DNA from: CAZLRH01 sp964562015
GTDB lineage: Bacteria; Verrucomicrobiota; Verrucomicrobiia; Opitutales; JABDGR01
NCBI GenBank assembly: GCA_964562015.1
Contig: CAZLRH010000003.1
Location: 124,001 to 188,000, forward strand
Reading direction: 5' to 3'
DNA length: 64,000 bases
Shown here: positions 21,906 through 30,830 of the stretch, piece after piece
Layout of the letters: each line of letters opens with the position of its first letter
Numbering within the stretch: position 1 is the first letter of the stretch
Notes under the pieces: model-generated
What the model was told of the DNA's origin: nothing
The model's input: only the letters and a program-made list of their open reading frames with translations
Databases searched by the model: none
Made by a program: the position numbers and the translations under genes

Positions 21906-22760
21906 TCAATCCACCAGCCGCTTTGTCAAATCGCCGTAAGTGTCAATGCGGCGGTCGCGGAAGAAGGGCCAGATGCGGCGGAAGTCCGCCTGCATTTTCG
22001 GATCCGTGTCGCAAAAGACAATCTCCTCGCGGTCCGTGGAGCCCTTCGCGATGACGCGCCCGTACGGGTCCGCCACAAACGATTGGCCCCAGAATTCCGT
22101 GCCGCCCTCGAGGCCCACCCGGTTGACCGCCGCCACGTAGCAGCCGTTGGCCACGGCATGGCCCCGTTGCACCGTTTCCCACGCGTTATACTGGGCTGCG
22201 CCCAGGGCGGCCTTTTCCGCCGGCAGCCAGCCGATGGCCGTCGGATAAAAAATGATTTCGGCCCCGCGCAATGCCGTCAGCCGCGCGGCCTCGGGGTACC
22301 ACTGGTCCCAGCAGATGAGCACGCCGATTTTCCCGGCGCGGGTGTTCCAGGCGCGGTAGCCCAGGTCGCCAGGCGTGAAATAAAATTTCTCCTCAAACGC
22401 GGGATCCTGCGGGATGTGGCTTTTGCGGTACTTGCCCAAATACGTGCCGTCAGCGTCAATAATGGCCGCGGTGTTGTGATAAACCTCGCTGCCGCGATGC
22501 TCAAAGAGCGCCGCGACAATGACGACCTGGTGCTTTCGCGCGATTTCGCCAAGGGCCTGCGTCGTCGGCCCGGGAATTGGCTCCGCGAGATCGAAAAACG
22601 CCGGGTCCTGTTTCGTGCAAAAATAGGAGGTGGTGAATAATTCCTGCGTGCACACCAACTGCGCGCCCCCCGCCGCGGCCTCGGCGATCTTTTCCGCCGT
22701 GCGGGCCAGATTCTCGGCGACCGAGCCGTAGTCACGCAACTGGAGCAAGGCGAAGCGCAT
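21906..22760 (-). CDS. aguB: N-carbamoylputrescine amidase
   Basis: 284 residues of the nitrilase superfamily. It converts N-carbamoylputrescine to putrescine, CO2 and ammonia. The catalytic triad is visible: Glu in CTQELFTTSYFC, Lys in GKYRKSHIP and Cys in VLICWDQWYPEAAR. The segments FEEKFYFTPGDLGYRAWNT and GQSFVADPYGRVI match plant and bacterial AguB. The adjacent aguA gene confirms the assignment. The 113-bp gap to aguA is occupied by a repeat hairpin. Confidence 0.95.
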   Translation of the reverse strand: MRFALLQLRDYGSVAENLARTAEKIAEAAAGGAQLVCTQELFTTSYFCTKQDPAFFDLAEPIPGPTTQALGEIARKHQVVIVAALFEHRGSEVYHNTAAIIDADGTYLGKYRKSHIPQDPAFEEKFYFTPGDLGYRAWNTRAGKIGVLICWDQWYPEAARLTALRGAEIIFYPTAIGWLPAEKAALGAAQYNAWETVQRGHAVANGCYVAAVNRVGLEGGTEFWGQSFVADPYGRVIAKGSTDREEIVFCDTDPKMQADFRRIWPFFRDRRIDTYGDLTKRLVD

Positions 22761-22767
22761 GGGAGGA

Positions 22768-22857
22768 GGTAGGTGAAAGGTTAAAGGTAAAGGGAGAAAA
22801 GGAGAGAAAAAAAGCTGGCCCGCTCCTTTTCACTTTTTACCTTACACTTTTCACCCT
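22768..22857. repeat. Imperfect inverted GGTGAAAGGTTAAAGGTAAAG repeat
   Basis: Left arm about 22768-22807 (purine-rich, GGTGAAAGGTTAAAGG then TAAAGGGAGAAAAGG) faces the right arm about 22822-22857 (CCTTTTCACTTTTTACC, TTACACTTTTCACCC). It lies between hisG and aguB, which are on the same strand. It is another short-period family, unrelated in word to its neighbours. Confidence 0.55.
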
Positions 22858-22862
22858 CGTCT

Positions 22863-23759
22863 TCAGTAAACCACCTTATTCAGCGGATACTCGATAATCC
22901 CCTCCGCGCCGAAAGTCTTCAGCGAGGGGATGATGGTGCGCACGACGGCTTCGTCGATGATGGTCTCGATCGCGATCCACGTCGGGTCGGACAGCGGAGA
23001 CACCGTGGGATTGCGCAGTGCGGGTAGCGCCTTGAGAATTTTTTCGAGGTTGGCCTTGGGTAGATTCAATTTGAGGCCGACTTTGCTTTCGGCGTTGAGC
23101 GCGCCTTGCAGGAGCAGGGCGATGGTTTCAATCTTCGCGCGCTTGGCGGGATTGGCCCAGCTCTGGCGGTTGGCGATGAGCTGGGTGTTCGTCGCCAGAA
23201 TCGTGTCCACGATGCGCAATTTGTTCGCGCGCAGGGACGACCCGGTTTCGGTCAGGTCCACAATGGCGTCCACCAAATCGGGCACCTTCACCTCGGTCGC
23301 GCCCCAGGAGAACTCGACCTCGGCGGTGACGCCCTGTTGGGCGAGAAATTCGCGCGTCACACGGACCAGTTCGGTCGCGATGCGTTTGCCGGCCAGATCC
23401 TTGACTGACTTAATCGGCGACGCCTCGGGCACGGCCAGCACCCAGCGGCTCTGCGCGTTGGAGGCGCGGCTGTAAACGAGTTCGCAGACCTTGTGCACGT
23501 CCGAACCGTTTTCCATGACCCAGTCATGGCCGGTCAACCCGCAATCAAAAAATCCATGCTCGACATAGCGGCTGATTTCCTGGGCGCGCACGAAGCGCCC
23601 GTCGAGTTCCGGGTCGTCTATCGCGGGTTTGTAGGAGCGGGAGCTTTGGGCGATTTTCCAGCCGGCCTTGGCGAAAAGGGCAAGCGTGGCCTGTTCGAGG
23701 CTGCCCTTGGGCAGGCCGAGCATCAGGAGCGGCGCGGGTGTTTCGCGGGGGGCGGACAT
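22863..23759 (-). CDS. hisG: ATP phosphoribosyltransferase, long form
   Basis: 298 residues, with the catalytic halves followed by the C-terminal allosteric domain of the long (HisZ-independent) form. It couples ATP and PRPP in the first committed step of histidine synthesis. Conserved stretches include LGLPKGSLEQATLALFAKAGW, DCGLTGHDWVMENG and the PRPP-binding loop DAIVDLTETGSSLRAN. The end ILKALPALRNPTVSPL belongs to the regulatory domain. No other his genes are adjacent, so it is an orphan his gene. Confidence 0.95.
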   Translation of the reverse strand: MSAPRETPAPLLMLGLPKGSLEQATLALFAKAGWKIAQSSRSYKPAIDDPELDGRFVRAQEISRYVEHGFFDCGLTGHDWVMENGSDVHKVCELVYSRASNAQSRWVLAVPEASPIKSVKDLAGKRIATELVRVTREFLAQQGVTAEVEFSWGATEVKVPDLVDAIVDLTETGSSLRANKLRIVDTILATNTQLIANRQSWANPAKRAKIETIALLLQGALNAESKVGLKLNLPKANLEKILKALPALRNPTVSPLSDPTWIAIETIIDEAVVRTIIPSLKTFGAEGIIEYPLNKVVY

Positions 23760-23914
23760 GGTGGAAAACGGGTGAACGGGTTATCAAGCCAGCCGCCTCC
23801 GTCTGCGGCAACGAGAAAAATCAATCCCCAGCGGACCCACGCCCGGTGCGATTTCGGCCTGATTTCGTCGCGGCGAAGTAGAGTCCCGGAATGCGCCGAA
23901 CGGACCAGGCGGAT

Positions 23915-24301
23915 TTATGTCTGTCCGCGGGTTCGGGCTTTCTTGGCCACGATGCTGATAATTTCGTCGGAAAGTTTGCGGGTATCCACCGGTTTGACGA
24001 TATAAGCGTCGCACCCGGCGGCGAACGCAGCCCGGCGCGAGAATTCCTCATTGGCCGCGGTGACGGCGACAATCGGCAGGTCGCATGTGCTTTCATCCTC
24101 CCGCAAGTGGCGCGTCAACGCGAGTCCATCCATGCCGGGCAGGTTTAGGTCCAGCAAAACGAGGTCGGGCTTGCGGGCCTTGATTTCCACGACAGCCTCT
24201 TCGGCGGACGTGTTTTTTTCGACGCAATGGCCGTCGGAATACAGCACGACGCTGAACAGCAGCAAGTCGGTCGGGTCGTCTTCCACGAGCAGGATATTCA
24301 T
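23915..24301 (-). CDS. Single-domain response regulator
   Basis: 128 residues, only a receiver domain: acidic pair in LLVEDDPTD, phospho-Asp in LVLLDLNLPGMDG (about D53), conserved Thr/Ala in VAVTAANEE and Lys in AYIVKPVDTRKL. There is no output domain. It overlaps the preceding receiver gene by 4 bp, so it is translated from the same message as the kinase at 24.7-26.0 kb. It may be a phosphate sink or act by protein contact. Confidence 0.9.
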   Translation of the reverse strand: MNILLVEDDPTDLLLFSVVLYSDGHCVEKNTSAEEAVVEIKARKPDLVLLDLNLPGMDGLALTRHLREDESTCDLPIVAVTAANEEFSRRAAFAAGCDAYIVKPVDTRKLSDEIISIVAKKARTRGQT

Positions 24302-24705
24302 GGCGTGGGCAGTTGGGTGGGTTTGGGTGTGTGGTGGGGGAGCAGCTCGGCAATTTGCTGGGCGAGTTTGCGCGAGTCAATCGGCTTGGCGATGTAGCCA
24401 TCGCACCCGGCGGCATAGGCTTTTTCCTCGTCGCCCTTCATGGCGCAGGCGGTGAGCGCCACGATGGGGATGTTTTGGTACGCGGGGTCGCTTTTCAGGA
24501 GCCGGGTCAGCGTTAGCCCGTCCATCTCGGGCATCTGAATGTCCATGAGAATCAGGTCCGGCTTGACGGTCTTGAGCACCTCCAAAGTTTGGGCGGCGCT
24601 TTCCGCCGCCAGCACGGAAAAACCCGCGTGCTTCAACACATGGGCGGCGAGGAGCTGGTTCGTGGGATTGTCATCCACGATCAGGATGAGGGCGGATGTG
24701 GTCAT
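24298..24705 (-). CDS. Single-domain response regulator
   Basis: 135 residues, a lone receiver: ILIVDDNPTNQ, phospho-Asp in LILMDIQMPEMDG (about D59), Thr in VALTACAMKGDEEKAYAAG and Lys in GYIAKPIDSRKLA. It belongs to the type normally fused to hybrid kinases. It overlaps the kinase gene by 4 bp at its start and the next receiver by 4 bp at its end. The operon looks like a hybrid kinase split into separate genes. Confidence 0.92.
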   Translation of the reverse strand: MTTSALILIVDDNPTNQLLAAHVLKHAGFSVLAAESAAQTLEVLKTVKPDLILMDIQMPEMDGLTLTRLLKSDPAYQNIPIVALTACAMKGDEEKAYAAGCDGYIAKPIDSRKLAQQIAELLPHHTPKPTQLPTP

Positions 24706-25973
24706 GCGGTGATTTTTTTGCCCACGCGCGGCAGCACGACGGTAAACAGGCTGCCCTGGCCGGGTGTGCTTTCCACGCCAATGACGCCGCCTTGCAGCTC
24801 CACGATTTTTTTTGTGAGCGCCAGACCCAGGCCCGTGCCCGTGTGCCGGCGGGCCGGCGAGGAATTGAGTTGTTGAAAGACTTGAAAAAGCTGGTCGAGG
24901 CTTTCGCGGGGGATGCCGATGCCGGTGTCGCGCACGCGCAGACGCAGGTTGCTGTCCCCGTCCGGCTCCAGCACCACATCCACCGCGCCGCCGTCGGGCG
25001 TGAATTTCACGGCGTTGGAGAGCAGGTTAAGCACGACCTGCCTGAATTTCTGCGGATCGAGCGTGACTTCGGCCACGGCCGGGTGCACCTGGCGGCGCAG
25101 GCGAAGATTTTTCTTAAGTACCGTCGGCGCGACGATCGCGCCTACTTCCTCGAGTGCTTTTTCCACCGCAAAAGTTTCGGGATAGAACTCCATCTTCCCC
25201 GCTTCCACTTTGGAAAGGTCCAGCACGTCGTTGATCAATTTTAGCAGGTGCAGGCCGCTGCTGAGGATATGGGCCAGGCACTCCGACTGCTTGGGGTTGA
25301 GGTCGCCCACCTTGTTATCAATCAGTATCTCGGAGAAGCCGATGATGCCGTTCAGGGGCGTGCGCAACTCATGCGACATGTTGGCCAGAAAATCGCTCTT
25401 GGCGCTGTTGGCCCGGGCCAGTTGTGCGGTGCGCTCGAGCACCTTCGTTTCCAGATTTTCGTTCGCCTCCCGCAGGGCTTCCTCCAATTTTACGCGCACG
25501 GAAATGTCCTGGATCACGGCCCGAATGCCGATGACCGCGCCGTCGGCCCGCCGGACGAGTTGATCCTCGATCAACGCGGGAAAGACCGAGCCGTCTTTGC
25601 GCCGCAGCAGGCGCTGGAAGACGCGCGGCGGCGGCTCGCCGCTTAATTTCGCCACCAAGGCGTTGCGCGAGACCGCCTCCTCCGCGGAAATTTTCCAGAC
25701 AAATTGCCCCAGCAATTCCTCCCGCGTGTAGCCGAGCATGTCCAGTTCGGTTTGGTTGATGCGCACCAACCGGCCCTCGGCATCCACCTCGTGATAACCA
25801 ACCGGGGCGTGGTCGAATAAATCCTTAAATTCCGCCAGGCTCTGCCGCAACGTCTCCTCCGCGCCTTCCTGATCGGCCACCGCGCCATACGCCGCCGGAG
25901 TGGCGGCGCGGGCAGAACGCAGGTCGGAGTCCTTGTTCATGACGAGTTGTAAATGAGTTGAAGGAGCGTCCAC
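24702..25973 (-). CDS. Cytoplasmic PAS-domain sensor histidine kinase
   Basis: 423 residues from a GTG at 25973; ATG at 25940 (MNKDSDLRS) is an alternative that loses 11 residues. No membrane segment is seen. A PAS domain (about 42-160) precedes a coiled coil (162-190), HisKA (192-258, His201 in NMSHELRTPLNG) and HATPase (305-418; N-box VLNLLSNAVKF, DTGIGIP, GTGLGLALT). It is first in an operon with two single receivers, all with 4-bp overlaps, and divergent from an OmpR-type regulator that could be its DNA-binding partner. Confidence 0.92.
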   Translation of the reverse strand: MDAPSTHLQLVMNKDSDLRSARAATPAAYGAVADQEGAEETLRQSLAEFKDLFDHAPVGYHEVDAEGRLVRINQTELDMLGYTREELLGQFVWKISAEEAVSRNALVAKLSGEPPPRVFQRLLRRKDGSVFPALIEDQLVRRADGAVIGIRAVIQDISVRVKLEEALREANENLETKVLERTAQLARANSAKSDFLANMSHELRTPLNGIIGFSEILIDNKVGDLNPKQSECLAHILSSGLHLLKLINDVLDLSKVEAGKMEFYPETFAVEKALEEVGAIVAPTVLKKNLRLRRQVHPAVAEVTLDPQKFRQVVLNLLSNAVKFTPDGGAVDVVLEPDGDSNLRLRVRDTGIGIPRESLDQLFQVFQQLNSSPARRHTGTGLGLALTKKIVELQGGVIGVESTPGQGSLFTVVLPRVGKKITA

Positions 25974-26155
25974 GCGGCTCGGCGTCGTTTTTTCCCGGCC
26001 AATGAGCTTAAATCATGCGCGGTCACGCAGCCCTGAGAGTCCTGTTAACACTCGCGCGCCACCGCGCAACGAATTTTCCACTCAAAACCGGACATTTCTC
26101 CCCTATCCCCCCTTTTGGCCTCCGCCGCCTAGGGTGATTTCCTGCTAAAATTGCG

Positions 26156-26180
26156 AATTGTAAAATTTCTTTTTACAATT
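26156..26180. promoter_or_regulatory. Perfect 10-bp inverted repeat upstream of response regulator gene
   Basis: AATTGTAAAA (26156-26165) and TTTTACAATT (26171-26180) face each other over a 5-nt spacer, 46 bp before the regulator start at 26226. The site lies in the AT-rich part of the divergent region between the PAS kinase and this regulator. It may be an autoregulatory operator, or a 5'-UTR hairpin if transcription begins upstream. Confidence 0.45.
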
Positions 26181-26225
26181 ATTTTCAAAGCTGACTCGCC
26201 GCCTTTGGGGCGCAATCGACCCACC

Positions 26226-27047
26226 ATGGCCAAGACCAAGCCACTTATCCTGATCGTCGAAGACGAAAAAGAACTGGCCACGCTTCTCGCCGAGCAGCTC
26301 GAGCAGGCCGGCATGGTCACGCAGGTCTTCTACAAGTGCGCGCCCGTCGTGCGTTACCTCAGCAAAAATTTCGCTAACTTGATGCTGCTCGACATCAATC
26401 TCCCCGACGGCTCCGGCCTGAATCTGGCCGATGAGCTGCGCCGTTCGAACATCAACGTCCCGATTATTTTCCTCACCGCGAGCAACAACGAGGTGCACAA
26501 GGTCAAGGGCCTCGAATTGGGGGGCGACGATTTCGTCACCAAGCCCTTCAGCTTCGCGGAACTCATCGCGCGCATCCACGCCGTGCTGCGCCGCAGCGAG
26601 ACTTCGCACGACACGCACATCACCAAGAACGCGCGGCTCGACGAGGAGTCTTTTCCCTTTTGCGGCGCGGAGGTCAACCCGCAGCGCATGGAAATCCTGT
26701 TTCCCGACGGGCAGACGGAAAAAATCGGGCGCAAGGAACTCGGCATCCTTGTGTACTTGGCCTCCAATCCCGATCTCATCCTCACGCGCCGCAGCCTCAT
26801 TCACGCCGTCTGGGGCGAACATGCCGACGTGCGCAGCCGCTCGCTGGACCAGTACATCGTGAAAATTCGCGAGGCCTTTGGCCGGCACACACTCGACCTC
26901 GCGGCCTTCCGCACCATCCACGGCGTCGGTTATATTTATGACCTGAATCCGCCGGACGGTGCGGCCCCGGCGGCGCCCGCCCCGGTGGCCCCGGCCACCA
27001 AGAAGGTCACGCCCTCGCCGCTCCCGCCGGGTGCTGGAAAAAAGTGA
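26226..27047 (+). CDS. OmpR/PhoB-family response regulator
   Basis: 273 residues from the ATG at 26226 (MAKTKPLILIVEDE); an earlier in-frame ATG adds a non-conserved leader spanning the inverted repeat. Receiver domain (about 5-122): EDEKE acidic pair, phospho-Asp in LMLLDINLPDGSG (about D55), Thr in IFLTASNN, Lys in FVTKPFSF. The winged-helix output (about 150-240) ends with the diagnostic DQYIVKIREAF and TIHGVGYIY. A Pro/Ala-rich tail of about 28 residues follows. It overlaps tsaE by 4 bp and is divergent from the PAS kinase operon. Confidence 0.93.
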   Translation: MAKTKPLILIVEDEKELATLLAEQLEQAGMVTQVFYKCAPVVRYLSKNFANLMLLDINLPDGSGLNLADELRRSNINVPIIFLTASNNEVHKVKGLELGGDDFVTKPFSFAELIARIHAVLRRSETSHDTHITKNARLDEESFPFCGAEVNPQRMEILFPDGQTEKIGRKELGILVYLASNPDLILTRRSLIHAVWGEHADVRSRSLDQYIVKIREAFGRHTLDLAAFRTIHGVGYIYDLNPPDGAAPAAPAPVAPATKKVTPSPLPPGAGKK

Positions 27048-27517
27048 GCGCGTTGAAGTCCGTGCCGTCTCCCGCATCGGCGGACATTCTGGCCCGTTTT
27101 GCGGCCGGCTGGCGTGCCGGCAGCGCGGCGGAGACCGAGGCTGCCGGCGCCGCCCTCGCCGCGATCCTGCCGCCCGAGGCCGTGCTGGCCCTGCATGGCG
27201 AACTGGGCGCGGGCAAGACCACCTTCGTTCGCGGCCTGGCCCGCGCTTGGGGGATTACGCAGCCGATCTTGAGCCCGACGTTTAATTACTACTTGATATA
27301 CAAGGGTGCGCGCCAGCTCGTCCACCTGGACGCCTACCGGCTCACGCGTCCGGCCGACGCCGATTCGCTCCTGCTCGAGGAGTTTTTGGAATCGCCCGGC
27401 TGCCTCGCCCTCGAATGGCCGGAAAAGCTTGGCGACCGCCTGCCGCCCGGCGCGTGGCATTTCGATTTTGCCGCACCCGCCGAGCATACCCGCGTCATCA
27501 CGCGGCGGCCCCAATAA
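27044..27517 (+). CDS. tsaE: tRNA threonylcarbamoyladenosine synthesis ATPase TsaE
   Basis: 157 residues from a GTG overlapping the stop of the preceding regulator gene. TsaE is the P-loop ATPase needed with TsaB and TsaD to form t6A37 in tRNAs reading ANN codons. It has Walker A HGELGAGKTTFVRGLA (about 46-61), then the family blocks SPTFNYYLIY, HLDAYRL and ALEWPEKL. Its 3' end overlaps by about 20 bp the end of a convergent membrane-protein gene. Confidence 0.93.
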   Translation: MSALKSVPSPASADILARFAAGWRAGSAAETEAAGAALAAILPPEAVLALHGELGAGKTTFVRGLARAWGITQPILSPTFNYYLIYKGARQLVHLDAYRLTRPADADSLLLEEFLESPGCLALEWPEKLGDRLPPGAWHFDFAAPAEHTRVITRRPQ

Positions 27518-27977
27518 GCCCGGACATCCCAATCACCGCGCCCACGACCAGGCCGTAAAACAGGTGACCGACCCAGTGGGCCACTGCGACGGAGAGGCCG
27601 CGCTGCTGGAATTCCGGCAGGGGATGCTCATCCGCCACCGCCGCCACCAGCACCAAGGCCATGATTAGCCCGTGCATCATGCCGATGACTGCTCCGTACA
27701 GCATGTTGAGGCCCACGCCTGGATGATTGATGGACACCAGTACATAGCCGTAAAAAATTCCAAAAACCATGCCGGCAATCGCATGCACCACGCCGCCCAC
27801 CGTGGCCGCATTTTCGTAACGCCGGGTCACCAGACTGCCGATGGCCACCAGCATGCGGACGTTGCAAAAGCCGCTCCGAGTGATGCCCCACAAAAACAAG
27901 CTCATGACGCCGGCTCCCAAGGCCCCGGCGAACACGGACCAGATGATCAGACCCAGCGTGAGGGAGGCATTATGCAC
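27498..27977 (-). CDS. Small polytopic membrane protein of unknown function
   Basis: 159 residues with four hydrophobic helices (about 7-31, 58-82, 86-113 and 130-156). Gly-rich helices and GGVVHAIAGMVFGIFYGY suggest tight packing. I do not recognise the family. It converges on tsaE, overlapping its end by 20 bp. The reading is supported by the regular alternation of helices and by start MHNASLTLGLIIWS. Confidence 0.6.
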   Translation of the reverse strand: MHNASLTLGLIIWSVFAGALGAGVMSLFLWGITRSGFCNVRMLVAIGSLVTRRYENAATVGGVVHAIAGMVFGIFYGYVLVSINHPGVGLNMLYGAVIGMMHGLIMALVLVAAVADEHPLPEFQQRGLSVAVAHWVGHLFYGLVVGAVIGMSGLIGAAA

Positions 27978-28058
27978 CGGCTACGGTAATCCAAATCGAG
28001 TCCCCGCGCAAGGTGCGGGCCGCGAAATCACAGGCGTTTCCGGGTAGGTGTACACCCC

Positions 28059-28472
28059 TCAAATATGCCACATGTCCGACGCGTCCCGGGACAACAGATT
28101 CTCCACGGTGCGGGATTTTAGCGCCGCCTCAAGGGCCGTCGCCACATCCTTCCACACCGCCGCCACCCGTGCGCCGGACTGGCCGGCGGGGGCGTGCTGC
28201 GCCTCCAGCATCTCGGCGTCCACCACGCGCACAATATCATACAAGGTGATTTCTGACGGCGCCCGGGCCAGCGCGTAGCCGCCCTGTTTGCCGCGCCGGC
28301 TGACGATGAGCCCGCCGTTGCGCAGCTCGTTCAGGATTTGCACCAGGTAATTGGCGGGCACGGCCTCGGCCGTGGCCAGCGCCTCGATGTGCGCCAACTG
28401 CGGGCGTCCGAAAGCGCGGGCCAACTGGCCCAGCACCCGGCAAGCGTACTCGACCTTAAGCGACAACTTCAC
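28059..28472 (-). CDS. Rrf2-family transcriptional regulator without Fe-S cysteines
   Basis: 137 residues from the GTG at 28472 (MKLSLKVEYACRVL); further upstream codons are not family-like. The winged helix reads IEALATAEAVPANYLVQILNELRNGGLIVSRRGKQGGYALARAPSEITLYDIVRVVD, which is typical Rrf2. The region where IscR and NsrR bind their cluster has no cysteine, so it is likely CymR-like and does not sense through a cluster. It is divergent from the NfeD protease gene 96 bp away and may control it and itself. Confidence 0.88.
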   Translation of the reverse strand: MKLSLKVEYACRVLGQLARAFGRPQLAHIEALATAEAVPANYLVQILNELRNGGLIVSRRGKQGGYALARAPSEITLYDIVRVVDAEMLEAQHAPAGQSGARVAAVWKDVATALEAALKSRTVENLLSRDASDMWHI

Positions 28473-28568
28473 CGCCGCCCAACCTAGGCGGCAGCCCGCC
28501 GCCGCGCAAGGGCGAATGCACCATCCCCTCGCTTGCTTTTCGGCGGCCACCCGACAAAATGCGACGTT

Positions 28569-30812
28569 ATGCAAGTCTCCCGCACCGGCCCTTGGCGTTG
28601 GCCTTCCCTAGTCGCCGCCGGATTGCTGGGCGCCGGTGTCCTGGCTTGGGTCGGCAGCCGCGGCGCCATGGCCGCAGAGAATGCGAGTGAAAAGCCGGCC
28701 GCTGCCGATGTTAAAGTCGTCTCCGACCTCAAGGCCCGGGTTATTTCCTTGGCCGGGGCGGTGGCGGATGATTTTGATTCCTATGTCGCCGAGGCCGCGG
28801 CGGCCACGCCCGCGGGCGCGCCTTTGTTTGTGGACCTCGATTTGCACGGAGGCGACCCTGCGGCCGCCGCCAAGATTTTCCGCCGCCTCGCCGCCCGGCG
28901 CGCCTCGGGCCCAGTGGTGCTCTATGTGACGGAAGCTTCCGGCCCCGGCGTATTGCTGCTCGCGGCGGCGGACCGCATTTATGCCCGCGCCAACGCCGTG
29001 CTCGGCCCCGGCGTGCCCGCATCGGCATCCGAAGTTTCCGAAAATCCCTTGCCTTTGCCGGTGGACGAAATTGAAAAGCTCTCGGCTCCCGCGCCCTACC
29101 GGGTTGACCTCACCCGCGCCTTTTTCGAAGCCAATTTTTCTTTGGCCGTCGGCGAAGCAGTGATTAAAAAGCCCGGTGCGCCGCTTTCCCTGACCGGCGC
29201 CGATGCCGCCCGCGCCGTGGGCAAGCCACCGCAACCGTTGTTGGTCGACGCGGTCGCGCCGACGCTGGCGCAGGCCTTGCGGGCCTATTTCGACGGCCAG
29301 TCTTTTCAAACCCTGGCCTGGTCGCGCACGGGTTTTGTCGAACAGCTTGCGCCGCCCGCAGTCGAGCCTGCCGTAGCTGCCGCGGCGACTGCTCCCGTCA
29401 CCACCGGCGCAAAATCCCCCGTGACTGTTACGAGTGCCGCTCCCGTCTCCGCGGTCAATTCTGCCACCGCGACCACGGCCCCCGCCTCTGTTTACGTCGT
29501 GCCGATCCAAGGCGAGATTGGCAGTCCCCAGCTTTACATCCTGCGCCGCGCGCTGAAACTGGCCATCGAGAACCACGTGGACACCGTCGTGCTCGACATG
29601 GACACCCTCGGCGGCGACATGGAAACCACGCTCGATATGATGGAGGCGCTCGCAAAGTTCGACGGCCGCACCATCACCTACGTCAACGACAAGGCCATGT
29701 CCGCCGGTTCCTACATCGCGGTGGTGACCAATAAAATTTACCTCGCGCCGACGGGCACCATCGGCGCGGCGGCGGTGGTGGGCGGTTCCGGCGAGGACAT
29801 CAGCTCCACCATGAAGCAGAAAATTGACAGCTTCATGCGCGGGCGCGTCAGCGCGCTGGCGGGGCCGGGCCGTTACCGCAAGGACGTGCAGCGGGCCATG
29901 ATGGATTCCGCCTTTGAATTCAAGATTGGCGACAAAGTCATCAAGCCTCCGGGTGAGTTGCTCACGCTGGACGCGAAAGCCGCCAGCGAAATGTACGGCG
30001 AGCCGCCCGAACCTCTGCTTGCGGCGGGCCAGGCGAAAAACGTGGACGCCCTGCTCATCCAGCTTTTTGGCGTCAACGGCTACGTCGTGCGCGATTTTCA
30101 CGTTTCCTGGTCGGAGGCGCTGGCGAAATGGCTGAATGTGATTTCCCCCATCCTAATTGGCGCGGGCGTGCTGATGTTGTTCATCGAATTCAAAACGCCG
30201 GGCTTCGGCATTTTCGGCCTCGGCGGCATCACGCTCCTGCTGCTGGTGTTTGCGAGCCACTACATCGCGGGTCTCGCGGGTTATGAACCCGTGGTGCTTT
30301 TCGTGGTGGGCCTGGTCCTCATCGCCCTCGAGCTCTTTCTTTTCACCGGCTCGGTGGCATGCGGCGCGTTGGGCCTGCTCTGTTTTTTTGGTTCGTTCGT
30401 CTGGGCCATGACGGATGTCTGGCCCACTTCGGACTACGGCCTCACGCCCGGCTCGCTCACGCAGCCTTTGTTCAATCTCGTGCTCGGCCTGCTGCTGGCG
30501 TTCGGTGGAGCGGCCTTGTTGCTGCGCTTCCTGCCGAAATCATGGTTCTACGGCCGCTTGATTAATGAGGAAAGCGTGCCCTCCACCAGTTACGCCGCCG
30601 GCAGTGGCGGCGCGACGGCCACCGGCGCGCTTACCGTGCCGGAGCCCGGCGCCCTGGGCACCGCCATGACCGACCTCCGCCCCCTCGGCGAAATTGAAGT
30701 GGCCGGCGCTCGTTTTCAGGCCCGCGCCACCCTCGGTCAAATCGAACGCGGCGCCGCTGTCATCGTCGTCAGCCGCAAGGACTTCGCCCTCGCCGTCAAA
30801 AAGGCGGAGTAG
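28569..30812 (+). CDS. NfeD-type membrane serine protease with two ClpP-like domains
   Basis: 747 residues from ATG 28569 (MQVSRTGPWRW). Signal peptide or anchor at 12-36. A degenerate ClpP-like domain (about 52-150; LFVDLDLHGGDP, then EASGPGVLLLAAADRIYA with no nucleophile) is followed by an Ala/Thr linker (about 265-305) and an intact ClpP-class domain (307-460; VVPIQGEIGS, LDMDTLGGD, Ser378 in KAMSAGSYIA). Four or five membrane helices follow (about 540-660), then the NfeD OB-fold (about 690-747; LRPLGEIEVAGARF). NfeD proteases act at the membrane with stomatin-like partners. The next gene encodes a second, short NfeD protein. Confidence 0.88.
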   Translation: MQVSRTGPWRWPSLVAAGLLGAGVLAWVGSRGAMAAENASEKPAAADVKVVSDLKARVISLAGAVADDFDSYVAEAAAATPAGAPLFVDLDLHGGDPAAAAKIFRRLAARRASGPVVLYVTEASGPGVLLLAAADRIYARANAVLGPGVPASASEVSENPLPLPVDEIEKLSAPAPYRVDLTRAFFEANFSLAVGEAVIKKPGAPLSLTGADAARAVGKPPQPLLVDAVAPTLAQALRAYFDGQSFQTLAWSRTGFVEQLAPPAVEPAVAAAATAPVTTGAKSPVTVTSAAPVSAVNSATATTAPASVYVVPIQGEIGSPQLYILRRALKLAIENHVDTVVLDMDTLGGDMETTLDMMEALAKFDGRTITYVNDKAMSAGSYIAVVTNKIYLAPTGTIGAAAVVGGSGEDISSTMKQKIDSFMRGRVSALAGPGRYRKDVQRAMMDSAFEFKIGDKVIKPPGELLTLDAKAASEMYGEPPEPLLAAGQAKNVDALLIQLFGVNGYVVRDFHVSWSEALAKWLNVISPILIGAGVLMLFIEFKTPGFGIFGLGGITLLLLVFASHYIAGLAGYEPVVLFVVGLVLIALELFLFTGSVACGALGLLCFFGSFVWAMTDVWPTSDYGLTPGSLTQPLFNLVLGLLLAFGGAALLLRFLPKSWFYGRLINEESVPSTSYAAGSGGATATGALTVPEPGALGTAMTDLRPLGEIEVAGARFQARATLGQIERGAAVIVVSRKDFALAVKKAE

Positions 30813-30830
30813 CGGTGAACCTTCGCTGGA

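Noticed and set aside
28608..30101. 497-codon minus-strand frame opposite the NfeD protease
   Set aside because: Low-complexity Gly/Arg/His composition typical of an antisense shadow.
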